Assembly: GCF_008801475.1 (NCBI RefSeq)
Contig: NZ_VZPP01000002.1
Span: 310,001-374,000, forward strand
Reading direction: 5' to 3'
DNA length: 64,000 nucleotides
Source of the DNA: Pseudomonas moorei
GTDB taxonomy: Bacteria; Pseudomonadota; Gammaproteobacteria; Pseudomonadales; Pseudomonadaceae
In this document: positions 20,428 to 28,968 of the stretch, piece after piece
Layout: every line of letters starts with the position of its first letter
How positions within the stretch are numbered: position 1 is the stretch's first letter
The notes under the pieces: generated by a model
What the model saw: the letters and a program-made list of their open reading frames with translations, nothing else
What the model was told of the DNA's origin: nothing
Databases searched by the model: none
Made by a program: the position numbers and the translations under genes

Positions 20428-21990
20428 GTGAGAGTCACAAAGCCCCTGCTTGCTCTTGTATTGGCCTCGTTTCTCGGTGGTTGCGCCAGCCTCGACGTAC
20501 AGCGCGAACCGAGCCAGGCGCTGCCAGCGAGTGACTCGGCATTCGGTCGCTCGGTCCTGGCCCAGGCAGCGCCCCATCAAGGGCAGTCCGGTTTTCGCCT
20601 GCTTTCCGACAGCACCGAAGCCTTCACTGCGCGCGCCGAGCTGATCCGCAACGCGCAACGCAGTCTCGATTTGCAGTACTACATCGTTCACGACGGCATC
20701 AGTACACGAATGCTGGCCAATGAACTGCTCAAGGCCGCTGACCGTGGCGTGCGCGTGCGTATTCTGATCGACGATACCACCAGTGACGGCCTGGACTTCA
20801 CCATCGCCACGCTGGCGGCGCATCCACAGATCCAGATTCGCGTGTTCAACCCGCTGAATCTGGGCCGCAGCACTGGCGTGACGCGAACCATGGGCCGCTT
20901 GTTCAACCTGTCGCAGCAACATCGGCGCATGCATAACAAACTGTGGCTGGCCGACAACAGCATGGCCATCGTGGGTGGCCGCAATCTGGGTGACGAGTAT
21001 TTCGATGCCGAACCCAACCTGAACTTCACCGACATCGACATGCTCGGCGTGGGCCCGGTCGCCGAGCAGTTGGGCCACAGTTTCGACCAGTACTGGAACA
21101 GCGCCCTGAGCAAGCCGATCGATGGGTTTCTATACAGCAAACCGACCGCCAAGGACCTGGAAAACACCCGGACCCGGCTCGAAGAATCCCTGGAGGCAAC
21201 CCGAAAGGAGAACCACGCCCTCTATAAACATCTGATGACTTACGCCACCAAACCGCGCCTGGACATTTGGCGCAAAGAGTTGGTATGGGCCTGGAACCAG
21301 GCGTTGTGGGATGCACCAAGCAAGGTGCTGGCCGATGGCGAACCAGACCCTCAATTGCTGCTGACCACGCAATTGGCGCCCGAACTCAATGGCGTCAGCA
21401 AAGAGTTGATCATGGTCTCGGCTTATTTCGTGCCAGGTCAGCCAGGGCTGGTCTACTTGACCGGGCGCGCCGATGCCGGGGTTTCAGTACGACTGCTGAC
21501 CAACTCCCTGGAAGCGACGGACGTACCGGCGGTGCATGGCGGTTATGCACCGTATCGCAAGGCGTTGCTGGAACATGGCGTGCAATTGTTCGAGTTGCGC
21601 CGCCAGCCGGGCGAAGGCGGCAGCGGCCCCAAACTATTCTACAGCCGATCCTATCGCGGCTCCGATTCCAGCCTGCACAGCAAAGCGATCATTTTCGACC
21701 AGCAGAAAGCCTTCATCGGCTCGTTCAACTTCGATCCGCGCTCGGTGCTGTGGAACACCGAAGTCGGCGTTCTGGTGGACAGCCCGGAACTCGCGGCACA
21801 CGCGCGCGAACTGGCGCTGCAAGGCATGGCGCCGCCCCTGAGCTACAAAGTGGAACTGGAAAAAAACCAGCTCGTCTGGGTCACCGAAGACAATGGCAAA
21901 CTGCACACCCTGACCAGGGAGCCGGGCAGTTGGTGGCGACACTTCAATGCCTGGCTCAGTAATACGGTTGGCCTGGAACGGATGTTGTAA
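20428..21990 (+). CDS. phospholipase D-family lipoprotein, ClsC-like
   Basis: A 520-residue predicted lipoprotein: signal MRVTKPLLALVLASFLGGC with the lipid cysteine at position 19. Two complete HKD motifs are present, HNKLWLADN in the first half (about residue 170) and HSKAIIFDQ in the second (about residue 418), each followed by a glycine/asparagine run (GGRNLGDEYFD; GSFNFDPRS). This is the arrangement of cardiolipin synthase C/YmdC-type enzymes, which transfer phosphatidyl groups. Start is a GTG at 20428 with only a weak upstream site. Likely follows the MocR gene in one transcript. Confidence 0.87.
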   Translation: MRVTKPLLALVLASFLGGCASLDVQREPSQALPASDSAFGRSVLAQAAPHQGQSGFRLLSDSTEAFTARAELIRNAQRSLDLQYYIVHDGISTRMLANELLKAADRGVRVRILIDDTTSDGLDFTIATLAAHPQIQIRVFNPLNLGRSTGVTRTMGRLFNLSQQHRRMHNKLWLADNSMAIVGGRNLGDEYFDAEPNLNFTDIDMLGVGPVAEQLGHSFDQYWNSALSKPIDGFLYSKPTAKDLENTRTRLEESLEATRKENHALYKHLMTYATKPRLDIWRKELVWAWNQALWDAPSKVLADGEPDPQLLLTTQLAPELNGVSKELIMVSAYFVPGQPGLVYLTGRADAGVSVRLLTNSLEATDVPAVHGGYAPYRKALLEHGVQLFELRRQPGEGGSGPKLFYSRSYRGSDSSLHSKAIIFDQQKAFIGSFNFDPRSVLWNTEVGVLVDSPELAAHARELALQGMAPPLSYKVELEKNQLVWVTEDNGKLHTLTREPGSWWRHFNAWLSNTVGLERML

Positions 21991-22016
21991 CCCTGCGGGA
22001 GCTTGCTCCCACAGGG
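21991..22016. repeat. short REP-like hairpin between converging genes
   Basis: CCCTGCGGGAGC and GCTCCCACAGGG pair around TT with one mismatch. It starts immediately after the phospholipase stop and ends one base before the MFS stop, so it is the whole intergenic space and probably terminates both transcripts. Confidence 0.8.
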
Positions 22017-22017
22017 C

Positions 22018-23163
22018 TTAGGCCGGCTCGGCAACCGAGCCAAATGCCCCTTGGCGCGAAACGACGATCAAAACGCCCAACGCCCCCACCGCCATCAGCA
22101 ACGGCAAGGCGTGCCCGCTGATCCACTGGCTGCCGGCACCGGCCAACAATGGTCCGATCAGGCAGCCGATCCCCCATAACTGCGCGATATGCGCATTGGC
22201 CCTGACCAGCGCGTCGTCGCGATAACGCTCGCCGATCAGAATCAGCGACAAGGTGAACAAGCCGCCCGCGCTGGCACCGAACAACACCCACAGCGGCCAG
22301 ATCAGCAACGTGTCGATCAGCAACGGGATGGCCAGACTCGACCCCAGCAGCACCACCGCGCACCCGGTAAACAAGGCGCGCCGCGACAGGCGATCGGCCA
22401 ATGCGCCAATCGGTAATTGCAGCACGGCATCACCGACCACCACCGTACTGACCATCGCCAGGGCGATTTCCGTGGTGAAGCCCTGGCGCAAGCAGTAGAC
22501 CGGCAGCAGCGTCAGGATCATTGCTTCGAACGCAGCAAACAGCGACACCGCCCAGGCAATCGCCGGCAGACCCCGACAGAACTCGAGCAAATCTCTCAGA
22601 GTCACGCTGCTGGACTCACTGCTCGGAGCACCGCTGCGGCCCAACAACAGGAACGGTGCCGCCATCAGCAGACTGACGCCAACCCAAAAACCATAATCGT
22701 GCTCGGTGCCAATAAAGCCCAACAACACCGGTCCGGCCAGCTGACTCAGCGCATAACTGCTGCCATACAGCGCGACCAAACGCCCACGCCATTGCTCGAC
22801 CACCAGTTGGTTGATCCAGCTTTCACCGATGATGAACACGAGGGTCAGGATCACCCCGATCATCAGCCGCAGCACCAGCCAGATCGGGTAACTCGGCAAC
22901 AGTGCCAACAAGCCGATGGAAACCGCTCCGGCCCACAGGCACAGGCGCATCAGGTTGGCGGTGCCGAAACGCGCCGCCAGACGACTGGAAATCTTCGCCC
23001 CGACCAGTACACCGATGGCCGGCATCGCCGCCATCACACCAATGGCAAACGAGCCGTAACCCCAGCTTTCCAGGCGAAACGACACCAGCGGCATGCTGAC
23101 CCCCAGGGCCAGACCGACACTCAAGACAGACGCCAACACGGCGAAATACGTCGCCCAACGCAT
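22018..23163 (-). CDS. MFS transporter, YcaD-like
   Basis: A 381-residue inner-membrane protein of about 12 hydrophobic segments. It opens MRWATYFAVLASVLSVGLALGVSMPLVSFRLESWGYGSFAIGVM and carries an MFS motif A-like loop GALADRLSRRALF between the two halves. The GESWINQL signature in the fourth helix region is common in the YcaD subgroup. Substrate unknown; it sits in the PA5311-like position beside the polyamine aldehyde dehydrogenase, so a link to polyamine or amino-acid breakdown is possible but unsupported by sequence. Confidence 0.85.
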   Translation of the reverse strand: MRWATYFAVLASVLSVGLALGVSMPLVSFRLESWGYGSFAIGVMAAMPAIGVLVGAKISSRLAARFGTANLMRLCLWAGAVSIGLLALLPSYPIWLVLRLMIGVILTLVFIIGESWINQLVVEQWRGRLVALYGSSYALSQLAGPVLLGFIGTEHDYGFWVGVSLLMAAPFLLLGRSGAPSSESSSVTLRDLLEFCRGLPAIAWAVSLFAAFEAMILTLLPVYCLRQGFTTEIALAMVSTVVVGDAVLQLPIGALADRLSRRALFTGCAVVLLGSSLAIPLLIDTLLIWPLWVLFGASAGGLFTLSLILIGERYRDDALVRANAHIAQLWGIGCLIGPLLAGAGSQWISGHALPLLMAVGALGVLIVVSRQGAFGSVAEPA

Positions 23164-23206
23164 GTTCCACGCTCCTGTGGATAATTTTTATGTACGGCAC
23201 AAAACA

Positions 23207-23298
23207 CTGTGGGAGCGAGCCTGCTCGCGATGACGGAGCAACATTCAACTTGTTCGTCGACTGTCACACCGCTAATCGCGAGCAGGCTCGCTCCCACA
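23207..23298. repeat. REP pair in inverted orientation
   Basis: GGGAGCGAGCCTGCTCGCGA near 23211-23230 faces TCGCGAGCAGGCTCGCTCCC near 23277-23296. The core carries CCTG/CAGG in place of CTTG/CAAG in both arms, so the two arms have kept base pairing. Confidence 0.88.
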
Positions 23299-23351
23299 AG
23301 GGATCTGCTTCGTTCAGGAGGCCTGCTCTGCAACAGGCCGCCTGTAACGAC

Positions 23352-24845
23352 TTACAACTTGATCCAGGTCGCCTTCAGCTCGGTGTACTTGTCGAACGCG
23401 TGCAGCGACTTGTCGCGACCGTTGCCGGACTGCTTGAAGCCACCGAACGGTGCGGTCATGTCGCCGCCATCGTACTGGTTGACCCACACACTACCGGCAC
23501 GCAGTGCACGGGCGGTCAGGTGCGCCTTGGAGATGTCGGAAGTCCACACGGCAGCGGCCAGACCGTACGGGGTGTCGTTGGCGATCGCGACGGCTTCTTC
23601 GGCGCTGTCGAAGGTGATGACTGACAGTACCGGGCCGAAGATTTCTTCCTGGGCGATTTTCATCGCGTTGCTCACGCCGTCGAAAATCGTCGGCTCAACG
23701 TAGGTACCACCGGTTTCCTGGAGGATACGTTTACCACCGGCCACCAGTTTGGCGCCGTCGGTATGACCGGACTCGATGTAGGACAACACGGTGTTCATCT
23801 GCTGGGTATCCACCAATGCACCGACGTTGGTCGCCGGATCCAGCGGGTTGCCCGGCTTCCAGGTTTTCAGGGCTTCGATCACCAGTGGCAGGAATTTGTC
23901 CTTGATCGAACGCTCCACCAGCAGGCGCGAACCGGCGGTGCAGACTTCGCCCTGGTTGAAGGCGATAGCACCCGCAGCGGCTTCAGCAGCCTCCTGCAGG
24001 TTTGGCGCGTCGGCGAACACGATGTTCGGGCTCTTGCCGCCGGCTTCGAGCCAGACGCGCTTCATATTCGATTCGCCGGAGTAGATCAGCAGTTGCTTGG
24101 CGATCTTGGTCGAACCGGTGAACACCAGAGTATCTACGTCGTTATGCAGGGCCAGGGCCTTGCCGACGGTATGACCGTAACCCGGCAGGACGTTGAGCAC
24201 GCCTTTCGGAATCCCGGCTTCGACGGCCAAAGCAGCGATGCGGATGGCGGTCAGCGGCGATTTTTCCGACGGTTTGAGGATCACCGAGTTACCGGTGGAC
24301 AGCGCCGGACCGAGTTTCCAGCACGCCATCATCAGCGGGAAGTTCCACGGCACGATGGCGCCGACAACACCGACAGGCTCGCGAGTCACCAGGCCCAGTT
24401 GATCGTGCGGGGTCGCCGCGACTTCGTCGTAGATCTTGTCGATGGCTTCGCCGCTCCAGCTCAGGGCTTGCGCCGCGCCGGGAACGTCGATGTACAGGGA
24501 GTCGCTGATCGGCTTGCCCATGTCCAGGGTTTCAAGCAAGGCCAGCTCTTCGGCGTGCTGTTTCAGCAGGCCGGCAAAACGGATCATGGTGGCTTTGCGT
24601 TTGGTCGGCGCCAGGCGCGACCAGACACCGGAATTGAAGGTGGCACGGGCGTTTTCAACGGCGCGCTGGGCATCGGCGGCATCACAGCTGGCAATCTTGC
24701 CCAGCAGACGGCCATCGACCGGGCTGATGCACTCGAAGGTCTCGCCGGAGACGGCATCGGTGTATTCACCATTGATGTAGGCGCGGCCTTCGATCTTCAG
24801 ATCGCGAGCCCGCTGCTCCCAATCGGCACGAGTCAGGGTGGTCAT
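23352..24845 (-). CDS. pauC: NAD(P)+ aldehyde dehydrogenase, PauC/KauB/PuuC-like
   Basis: A 497-residue class of ALDH that oxidises gamma-glutamyl-aminoaldehydes and related aminoaldehydes to acids. The catalytic cysteine is C302 in NQGEVCTAGSR and the general-base glutamate is about E267 in LEAGGKSPN; the Rossmann contact FTGSTKIAKQ and PWNFPLMMACWKLGPAL are also present. By position it matches PA5312. It would handle the aldehyde from the oxidase at 17122. The upstream interval to 25068 holds a palindrome at 25009-25028. Substrate range is inferred. Confidence 0.9.
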   Translation of the reverse strand: MTTLTRADWEQRARDLKIEGRAYINGEYTDAVSGETFECISPVDGRLLGKIASCDAADAQRAVENARATFNSGVWSRLAPTKRKATMIRFAGLLKQHAEELALLETLDMGKPISDSLYIDVPGAAQALSWSGEAIDKIYDEVAATPHDQLGLVTREPVGVVGAIVPWNFPLMMACWKLGPALSTGNSVILKPSEKSPLTAIRIAALAVEAGIPKGVLNVLPGYGHTVGKALALHNDVDTLVFTGSTKIAKQLLIYSGESNMKRVWLEAGGKSPNIVFADAPNLQEAAEAAAGAIAFNQGEVCTAGSRLLVERSIKDKFLPLVIEALKTWKPGNPLDPATNVGALVDTQQMNTVLSYIESGHTDGAKLVAGGKRILQETGGTYVEPTIFDGVSNAMKIAQEEIFGPVLSVITFDSAEEAVAIANDTPYGLAAAVWTSDISKAHLTARALRAGSVWVNQYDGGDMTAPFGGFKQSGNGRDKSLHAFDKYTELKATWIKL

Positions 24846-25008
24846 GCGAGTGTCCTCCTCTTATTGAATACGACACCCGCGATCTTCGCGGGCGCTGTCA
24901 GGAATTCTGCCCGGCCAGCCTGCTTTCGGCCCAAGGCAACCGCCACCCTAAACCAGCGGCAGGTGAAGTTTCAATATATTTGACATAACACCGGCAAACG
25001 GCCTTGCG

Positions 25009-25028
25009 ATGTTCATTTTAATAAACAT
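25009..25028. promoter_or_regulatory. imperfect palindrome, candidate operator of the pauC/cupin divergent interval
   Basis: ATGTTCATTT and TAATAAACAT are inverted repeats matching at 8 of 10 positions. It lies about 160 bases upstream of the aldehyde dehydrogenase start and 40 bases upstream of the cupin start. The right arm ATAAACA recurs at 17094-17100 just upstream of the pauB4-like gene, so PauR binding is a reasonable guess only. Confidence 0.35.
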
Positions 25029-25067
25029 AGACTTTAGCGATACCAACAATAACTGGGGAATACAACA

Positions 25068-25430
25068 ATGAGCGTCCAGAACATCGTCGACTTTGGCCAG
25101 GCCACCACCGAGCCCGAGCGCTATCGACCAGACCCGGCCAGAGTGCTCAAGGGCGACCCCGAGCAAACGGTCTACAACCACTACAACAGCCCTTGCGGTC
25201 AATTGAATGCTGGCGTGTGGGAAGGTGCCGTCGGCCAGTGGCTGGTGAACTTCACCGAGCATGAATACTGCGAAATCATTCAGGGCGTTTCCGTGCTGCG
25301 CGATAACGATGGCAACAGCAAAACCGTCCGCGCGGGTGATCGCTTCGTGATCCCGGCCGGGTTCCGGGGCACCTGGGAAGTGCTGGAGCCGTGCCGCAAG
25401 ATTTATGTGGCGTTTGAACAGAAGGCCTGA
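25068..25430 (+). CDS. small cupin-domain protein
   Basis: A 120-residue single-domain protein; residues about 45-115 form a cupin barrel (NAGVWEGAVGQWLVNFTEHEYCEIIQGVSVLRDNDG, then VRAGDRFVIPAGFRGTWEVLEPCRKIYVAF), close to the DUF861/EutQ-type group, which often are sugar- or amine-binding or isomerase-like. Metal ligands of the classic HxH type are not obvious; H62 and E63 are the only candidates in the first motif. GGGGAA precedes ATG 25068. It is divergent from the pauC-like gene, suggesting a place in the same catabolic block. Confidence 0.78.
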   Translation: MSVQNIVDFGQATTEPERYRPDPARVLKGDPEQTVYNHYNSPCGQLNAGVWEGAVGQWLVNFTEHEYCEIIQGVSVLRDNDGNSKTVRAGDRFVIPAGFRGTWEVLEPCRKIYVAFEQKA

Positions 25431-25454
25431 AGACGTCCATAGTCTGGACCGACC

Positions 25455-25525
25455 TTATCGCGGGCAAGCCACGCTCCCACAGAGATCTGCGTCATTCGCA
25501 GAACCTGTGGAAGCGGACTTGCTCC
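25455..25525. repeat. REP-like inverted repeat, diverged
   Basis: TATCGCGGGCAAGCCACGCT with CCCACAG on the left faces CCTGTGGAAGCGGACTTGCT on the right. It is located between the converging cupin and rpmG genes, ahead of the strong terminator. Confidence 0.75.
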
Positions 25526-25564
25526 GTACGAAGGCCCTGACAAGCACCACAAAACTCAGGCAAC

Positions 25565-25600
25565 AAAAAAGGCCCGTATCTCGCGATACGGGCCTTTTTC
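25565..25600. terminator. rho-independent terminator, bidirectional (rpmG and cupin)
   Basis: AAAAAAGGCCCGTATC and GATACGGGCCTTTTT form a long perfect stem around TCGC. It lies 19 bases beyond the rpmG stop and has A/T runs on both sides. Confidence 0.93.
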
Positions 25601-25618
25601 GTAAGAGGAGAAAATCAA

Positions 25619-25774
25619 TTACTTGATTTTGCCTTCTTTGTAGATCACGTGCTTGCGAACAACCGGATCAAATTTCTTGATCTCGATTTTGTCCGGAGTA
25701 GTACGCTTGTTCTTGTCGGTAGTGTAGAAGTGACCAGTACCGGCGCTCGAAATCAAACGAATCAATTCACGCAT
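25619..25774 (-). CDS. rpmG: 50S ribosomal protein L33
   Basis: A 51-residue protein [19 protein letters not shown]...[19 protein letters not shown], the standard L33. It has no cysteines, so it is the zinc-independent form. It follows rpmB by 11 bases, as in most proteobacteria, and ends at the terminator at 25565-25600. GGGAGCTAAT precedes the ATG at 25774. Confidence 0.97.
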   Translation of the reverse strand: MRELIRLISSAGTGHFYTTDKNKRTTPDKIEIKKFDPVVRKHVIYKEGKIK

Positions 25775-25785
25775 GATTAGCTCCC

Positions 25786-26019
25786 TTAGATCTTGCCAGC
25801 TTTGCGGATTTCGGCCAGCACGGCAGTGATGCCACGCTTGTCGATGATACGCATGCCTTTGGCAGATACGCGCAGACGCACGAAACGTTTCTCTTCTTCA
25901 ACCCAGAAGCGGTGATGCTGCAGGTTCGGCAGGAAACGACGACGGGTTTTGTTGTTTGCGTGGGAAATGTTATTCCCAGTCACCGGACCCTTACCGGTAA
26001 CTTGACAGACTCTAGACAT
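25786..26019 (-). CDS. rpmB: 50S ribosomal protein L28
   Basis: A 77-residue L28 ([34 protein letters not shown]...). It is the first gene of the rpmB-rpmG operon. Only one cysteine is present, so this too is the zinc-independent type. GAGGG lies upstream of ATG 26019, and a good sigma-70 promoter is found about 150 bases upstream. Confidence 0.97.
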   Translation of the reverse strand: MSRVCQVTGKGPVTGNNISHANNKTRRRFLPNLQHHRFWVEEEKRFVRLRVSAKGMRIIDKRGITAVLAEIRKAGKI

Positions 26020-26466
26020 GCCTCAGCCCTCTAAAACCACATGCCCAACCCGGCATGGGTTGGCCGCTTAATCTCTCAGTCATTTGGCGCCAGGCGCCGC
26101 GTTTCTTTAGGGGTCTTACCGGCTACACCTACAAACGAAGGAACCGGGCCCCTAGAAAAGAGCGCTGCTTTATACCAGAAAGACTGGAGAGCAACAACAT
26201 TCGGTGTGCGATGAGTTGATAAAAACCCCATTTTTCCGGCGCCAGCCGCCTTGGATAAAGGCTGTCGTCGATTTTGACCACTCGTCGCAGAGAATCCGCC
26301 CAACCCACCCATCTTGCCGTTTGGCGCCCGATGCCCACCAAAATCAATCGCCTATGGTCCCCTCAAAATCAAAAAGGGGATAGTCATTTGCAATCGAGCC
26401 CACTAGGGTAAGCCTTTTCCAGACTGCACTTGCAGATGGGCCTTCGATCTGTAAAGGAATCCGACC
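26020..26466. other. 447-base intergenic region between rpmB and the peptide-binding protein gene
   Basis: No gene is convincing here. Two minus-strand frames of 72-78 codons have no ribosome-binding site or recognisable product. The part next to rpmB is its leader, of about 140 bases from the predicted start site; the long leader contains GGCGCCTGGCGCC (minus strand, 26086-26098), which could fold. The far side contains the presumed promoter of the gene at 26467. Confidence 0.6.
26169..26197 (-). promoter_or_regulatory. sigma-70 promoter of rpmB-rpmG
   Basis: TTGTTG (26197-26192) and TATAAA (26174-26169) on the minus strand with exactly 17 bases between. This is the best promoter match in the interval and suits a highly expressed ribosomal operon. 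Confidence 0.7.
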
Positions 26467-28050
26467 ATGCGCCTCGCTGCCCTACCGTTGTTGCTCGCCC
26501 CGTTTTTGCTGAGCCCACAGGCCTTCGCCGCCGCCCTGAGCGTCTGCACCGAGGCCAGCCCGGAAGGGTTCGACGTGGTGCAATACAACTCGCTGACCAC
26601 CACCAATGCCTCGGCCGACGTACTGATGAACCGGCTGGTGGACTTCGATACCGCCAGCGGCAAAGTGGTCGCCAGCCTGGCGGACAGCTGGGAAGTCAGC
26701 CCCGATGGCCTGATCTACGTCTTCAAGCTGCACCCACAGGTGAAATTCCACCGCACCGACTATTTCAGCCCGACCCGCGAGCTGACCGCCGAAGACGTGA
26801 AATTCAGCTTCGACCGCATGCTCGACCCGGCCAACCCTTGGCACCAGGTTGCCCAGAGTGGCTTTCCTCATGCGCAATCGATGCAATTGCCAGCACTGAT
26901 CAAGAAGATCGATGCCCTCGATCCGCTGACCGTGCGCTTCACCCTGGACCATCCGGACTCGACGTTCCTCGCGACCCTGAGCATGGGTTTCGCCTCGATT
27001 TACTCGGCCGAATACGCCGACAAATTGTTGAAGGCCGGCACCACAGACAAGCTCAACAGCCAGCCAATCGGCACCGGCCCGTTCGTTTTCACACGCTTCC
27101 AGAAGGATGCTTCGGTTCGCTACAAAGCCAACCCGGACTACTTTGGCGGCAAGCCGTCAGTGGACCCGTTGATCTTCGCCATTACCCCGGACGCGAACGT
27201 GCGCTTGCAGAAGCTGCGACGCAATGAGTGCCAGATCGCCCTGTCGCCCAAACCTCTGGACGTGCAGGCCGCGCTGAAAGAGCCGACCCTGAAGGTGGAA
27301 AAGACTGACGCGTTCATGACCGCATTCGTCGGCATCAACAGCCAACATCCACCGCTGGACAAGCCGGAAGTACGCCAGGCGATCAACCTTGTGTTCGACA
27401 AGGCCAACTACGTCAAAGCCGTGTTCGAGGACACCGCCGAAGCAGCCAACGGCCCGTACCCACCCAATACCTGGAGCTACGCGAAAAACCTGCCGGGCTA
27501 CCCGCATGACGTCGAGAAAGCCAAGGCATTGATGGCCAAGGCCGGGCTCAAGGACGGTTTCCAGACCACCATCTGGACCCGCCCTACCGGCAGCCTGCTG
27601 AACCCGAACCCGAGCCTCGGCGCTCAGCTGCTGCAATCTGACCTCGCGGAAATCGGCATTCAGGCCGAGATCCGCGTGATCGAATGGGGCGAACTGATCC
27701 GCCGCGCCAAGGCCGGTGAGCACGACCTGCTGTTCATGGGTTGGGCTGGCGACAACGGCGACCCGGACAACTTCCTCACACCTCAGTTTTCCTGCGCTGC
27801 GGTGAAGTCCGGCACCAATTTCTCCCGCTATTGCAATGCGGATCTGGACAAGCTGATCAGTGCCGGCAAAACCACCGGCGAGCAAGGTGTACGCAGCAAA
27901 CTCTATGAACAGGCCCAGACGCAGATCCAGCAACAGGCACTCTGGCTGCCGCTGGCCCACCCGACCGCGTTCGCACTGACGCGCAAAGAGGTTGAGGGTT
28001 ATTCGGTCAGCCCGTTTGGGCGTCAGGACTTTTCGAAGGTCAAATTGTAG
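26467..28050 (+). CDS. ABC-transporter periplasmic di-/oligopeptide-binding protein, orphan
   Basis: A 527-residue SBP_bac_5 protein with Sec signal MRLAALPLLLAPFLLSPQAFAAA. The DppA/OppA hallmarks are EASPEGFDVVQYNS near the start, LADSWEVSPDGLIYVFKL and RELTAEDVKFSFDRMLDP. By position it matches PA5317, one of the dipeptide-binding paralogs of the dpp system. No permease or ATPase gene adjoins, so it would have to work with a transporter encoded elsewhere. Its TAG stop lies within the first REP unit. Ligand is unknown. Confidence 0.9.
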   Translation: MRLAALPLLLAPFLLSPQAFAAALSVCTEASPEGFDVVQYNSLTTTNASADVLMNRLVDFDTASGKVVASLADSWEVSPDGLIYVFKLHPQVKFHRTDYFSPTRELTAEDVKFSFDRMLDPANPWHQVAQSGFPHAQSMQLPALIKKIDALDPLTVRFTLDHPDSTFLATLSMGFASIYSAEYADKLLKAGTTDKLNSQPIGTGPFVFTRFQKDASVRYKANPDYFGGKPSVDPLIFAITPDANVRLQKLRRNECQIALSPKPLDVQAALKEPTLKVEKTDAFMTAFVGINSQHPPLDKPEVRQAINLVFDKANYVKAVFEDTAEAANGPYPPNTWSYAKNLPGYPHDVEKAKALMAKAGLKDGFQTTIWTRPTGSLLNPNPSLGAQLLQSDLAEIGIQAEIRVIEWGELIRRAKAGEHDLLFMGWAGDNGDPDNFLTPQFSCAAVKSGTNFSRYCNADLDKLISAGKTTGEQGVRSKLYEQAQTQIQQQALWLPLAHPTAFALTRKEVEGYSVSPFGRQDFSKVKL

Positions 28051-28147
28051 GAGCAAGCTTGCTCGCGATGATCGTCAAGGATAAAGCGGGCAACCTGACA
28101 CCCCCGCGACGTTCACGGGTTCATCGCGAGCAAGCTCGCTCCTACAG
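28046..28147. repeat. REP pair overlapping the stop codon of the peptide-binding protein gene
   Basis: TTGTAGGAGCAAGCTTGCTC at 28046-28065 faces GAGCAAGCTCGCTCCTACAG near 28126-28145. The TAG stop at 28048-28050 is part of the conserved GTAGGAG of the REP, so the repeat supplies the end of the gene. Confidence 0.88.
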
Positions 28148-28161
28148 TGTTACGCACTCAT

Positions 28162-28833
28162 TTACATCCAACCGTACTCGGCCATGGACAGTGGATCGCC
28201 ATCACCGATGATGAAGTGATCAAGCACTCGTACATCGATCAACTCCAGCGCCTTTTGCAGGCGCCTGGTCAGCACCCGGTCAGCCTGACTGGGGTCGCTA
28301 TTGCCCGACGGGTGGTTGTGCAGGATCAACGCCGCGGCGTTGTTTGCCAGCGCACGCTTGACCACCTCCCGCGGATGCACACTGGTATTGTCGATGGAAC
28401 CGCGAAACAGCGCTTCGAAACTCAGCACCTGATGTTTGGAATCCAGAAACAGGCAGCCGAACACCTCGTGCGGCTCGTGGCGCAACATCGATTTCAGATA
28501 TTCGCGAACGGCGTGCGGGCTTTCCAGTGCCGGTTTTTGCCGCGCACGCTCGGCCAAATGGCGCCTGCTCATTTCCTGCGCTGCCTGCAACTGAGCGAAT
28601 TTCGCGGGCCCAAGTCCCAAATGCAGGCTGAACGTGACCAGATCGGCCTCGAGCAATGCACGCAAGCTGCCAAACTGGCTCAGCAGATGCCGCGCCAGAT
28701 CCACCGCGCTTTTGCCGGATACGCCAGTTCGTAAAAAAATCGCCAGCAACTCGGCGTCTGAAAGACTCGCCGCTCCCAGCGTCAGTAATCTCTCCCGCGG
28801 CCGTTCCGCCGCCGGCCAATTGCGAATACTCAT
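28162..28833 (-). CDS. radC: RadC-family JAB/MPN protein (UPF0758)
   Basis: A 223-residue protein with an N-terminal helix-hairpin-helix-like part ([26 protein letters not shown] and [11 protein letters not shown]) and a C-terminal JAB metalloprotease-like domain with [17 protein letters not shown] (the HxH...D zinc motif) near residues 170-186. Once thought to act in DNA repair, its biochemical role is not settled. It is divergent from coaBC, as in most gammaproteobacteria. Confidence 0.94.
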   Translation of the reverse strand: MSIRNWPAAERPRERLLTLGAASLSDAELLAIFLRTGVSGKSAVDLARHLLSQFGSLRALLEADLVTFSLHLGLGPAKFAQLQAAQEMSRRHLAERARQKPALESPHAVREYLKSMLRHEPHEVFGCLFLDSKHQVLSFEALFRGSIDNTSVHPREVVKRALANNAAALILHNHPSGNSDPSQADRVLTRRLQKALELIDVRVLDHFIIGDGDPLSMAEYGWM

Positions 28834-28968
28834 AGCACCTCCCTGTCTGTGGGCGCCGCTGTTCCATAGCGGTCGCTGTGATATCGTAGCCCATCTTTTT
28901 TGCGGGCGATTTCACTCCTGGGGAGGGGGTATCGCCCAGCAGTCATCAACGAATTGAAAGGCAGGCCT

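Noticed and set aside
26076..26347. Two overlapping minus-strand frames of 72-78 codons upstream of rpmB
   Set aside because: They cover the predicted rpmB promoter, lack ribosome-binding sites and resemble no protein.
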